Positions 6,060 through 6,880 of a stretch of 6,880 bases of DNA are shown piece by piece. Below the pieces are notes generated by a model that saw only the letters and a program-made list of their open reading frames with translations, was not told the origin of the DNA and searched no databases. Made by a program: the position numbers and the translations under genes. Each line of letters begins with the position of its first letter. The stretch's first letter is position 1. Source of the DNA: Methanocorpusculum sp. (GTDB taxonomy: Archaea > Halobacteriota > Methanomicrobia > Methanomicrobiales > Methanocorpusculaceae). Where the stretch lies: positions 1 to 6,880 of the forward strand of contig DALTWR010000052.1 in assembly GCA_029986975.1 (NCBI GenBank), given 5' to 3'.

Positions 6060-6572
6060 ATGATTCGTCCTATCCTTCTTTACGGGGACACGCGGCTTCG
6101 GGAAAAATGCAGCGATGTTGCAGAAATAACCGATGTCGAACGGAAAATATTAGATGATATGGAAGATACCATGCGTGAAAATGCCTGCGTTGGTTTATCC
6201 GCTCCGCAGATTGGAGAATGCCGCCGGCTCTTTATCGTAAATGCGGCAGGAGTATTTATTCGCGGCGCAAATCCGGAGATTCTCTCACAAGGAGCTCTCA
6301 CGGAGGACATGGAAGGAAGTCCCTGTATTCCGGGCATTCAGCGTCCGGTGCGCCGTCCGTCAAAAATCACCTGCAGATATCTGGATGAGTCAGGCGAAAT
6401 TATTGAGCGCGAATTAAAAGGACTTCCTGCCCGTGCATTCTGTCACGAAAAAGACCATCACGACGGAATAATGTTCATCGACCGTTTAAAACCGGTTCAG
6501 CAGAAGCTGCTTAAAAAAGATTTGGAGCGTATCGCGTCCGGCAGCTTGATGAAGGCAGGAGATGAATTATAA
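6060..6572 (+). CDS. def: Peptide deformylase homologue with altered metal-site motif
   Basis: This 170-residue protein has the order of peptide deformylase motifs. The N-terminal ILLYGDTRLRE (5-15) is typical. Motif 1 is CVGLSAPQIG (43-52) with Q50, and motif 3 is HEKDH (129-133) with H129, E130 and H133 in place. Motif 2 reads EGSPCIPG (85-92) where the canonical form is EGCLSVPG: the metal-ligand Cys position is Ser87 and a Cys appears two residues later (C89). Bacterial deformylase removes formyl from nascent N-terminal Met; archaea start with unformylated Met, so the substrate here is unclear. The frame is open back to 5994, but MIRPILLYGD at 6060 matches family N-termini and fits the TATA-like box. 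It is followed after 2 bases by a ferredoxin:thioredoxin reductase subunit, implying an operon. Confidence 0.88.
   Translation: MIRPILLYGDTRLREKCSDVAEITDVERKILDDMEDTMRENACVGLSAPQIGECRRLFIVNAAGVFIRGANPEILSQGALTEDMEGSPCIPGIQRPVRRPSKITCRYLDESGEIIERELKGLPARAFCHEKDHHDGIMFIDRLKPVQQKLLKKDLERIASGSLMKAGDEL
6558..6565 (+). promoter_or_regulatory. Shine-Dalgarno site for the downstream operon gene
   Basis: GGAGATGA lies inside the 3' end of def, 9 bases before the ATG at 6575, and closely matches the archaeal consensus GGAGGTGA. It is the only clear ribosome binding site among the genes here, consistent with an internal operon gene needing one while promoter-proximal genes are leaderless. Confidence 0.65.
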
Positions 6573-6574
6573 TT

Positions 6575-6877
6575 ATGAACGGCGTACAACCTGACCGCGA
6601 AGAAGTCTTAGAACTTGCAAAAAAGATACATCCGATAATTGAACATGTTGCAGAGCACAAAGGATGGATGCTGAATCCCGAGACAGCTATAGCCGATTCG
6701 GTAATCGAAGGTCTGGCACGAAATCAGATTCTGCGCGGAAAACGCTACTGCCCCTGCAGACTGCCGACCGGTGATGAAGAAAAAGATAAACAGTATATCT
6801 GCCCGTGCAGAGACTCTGATGCTGATGTTGAAAAAGACGGGCACTGTCACTGCTACCTTTATATGAAAAAGCAATAG
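6575..6877 (+). CDS. Ferredoxin:thioredoxin reductase, catalytic (beta) subunit
   Basis: This 100-residue protein carries three Cys-x-Cys pairs: C59-P-C61, C76-P-C78 and C91-H-C93. In the plant and cyanobacterial enzyme the equivalent six cysteines hold one 4Fe-4S cluster and a redox-active disulfide that reduces thioredoxin. The N-terminal helical part (1-50, with GWMLNPE at 30-36) and the RYCPCRLPTGD block are typical. Spacing differs from the cyanobacterial CPC-x16-CPC-x8-CHC pattern: here it is x14 and x12. Methanogens use such catalytic subunits without the plant variable subunit to pass electrons from ferredoxin to thioredoxin- or glutaredoxin-like partners. It is second in an operon with def, 2 bases after its stop, with its own Shine-Dalgarno site. 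The stop is TAG at 6875, 3 bases before the window ends, so further operon members could lie beyond. Confidence 0.92.
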   Translation: MNGVQPDREEVLELAKKIHPIIEHVAEHKGWMLNPETAIADSVIEGLARNQILRGKRYCPCRLPTGDEEKDKQYICPCRDSDADVEKDGHCHCYLYMKKQ

Positions 6878-6880
6878 AGA

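Overview
The window looks like archaeal chromosome, most likely from a methanogen of the order Methanomicrobiales (a Methanocorpusculum-like organism is my best guess from protein style and gene content, not from a search). The main signs are an archaeal translation factor aIF2 beta with a C-terminal TRAM domain, an archaeal-type phosphoglycerate kinase, a methanogen-style ferredoxin:thioredoxin reductase catalytic subunit, and promoters with a TATA-like box about 28-33 bases before the start codon and no Shine-Dalgarno site, as expected for leaderless or short-leader archaeal mRNAs.

Layout. Positions 1-168 are AT-rich and carry a 33-bp direct repeat (49-81 and 131-163, two mismatches) with a partial inverted copy between them (103-123). 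The repeats lead directly into a DUF4143-type AAA ATPase gene (169-1413, +), the most accessory-looking part of the window. It converges on eif2b (1472-2092, -). eif2b is divergent from a DJ-1/PfpI-family gene (2248-2877, +) across a 155-bp double promoter. That gene converges on pgk (2919-4136, -). A 271-bp gap (4137-4407) holds the pgk promoter and two imperfect inverted repeats. Next comes an NCS2 nucleobase permease with a soluble C-terminal extension (4408-5955, -). It is divergent from a two-gene operon: a peptide deformylase homologue (6060-6572, +) and, 2 bases later, a ferredoxin:thioredoxin reductase catalytic subunit (6575-6877, +).

Working together. Most of the window is housekeeping: translation initiation (eif2b), the lower glycolytic/gluconeogenic route (pgk), nucleobase uptake and redox control. 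Three points deserve attention. The ATPase sits behind its own repeat cluster, which overlaps its probable promoter. The deformylase homologue is in a domain of life that does not formylate initiator methionine, has a rearranged metal-site motif (EGSPC instead of EGCLS), and is co-transcribed with a thiol-redox enzyme. The permease carries what looks like a degenerate GHKL/HATPase-like tail. I found no tRNA, rRNA, CRISPR array or insertion sequence.
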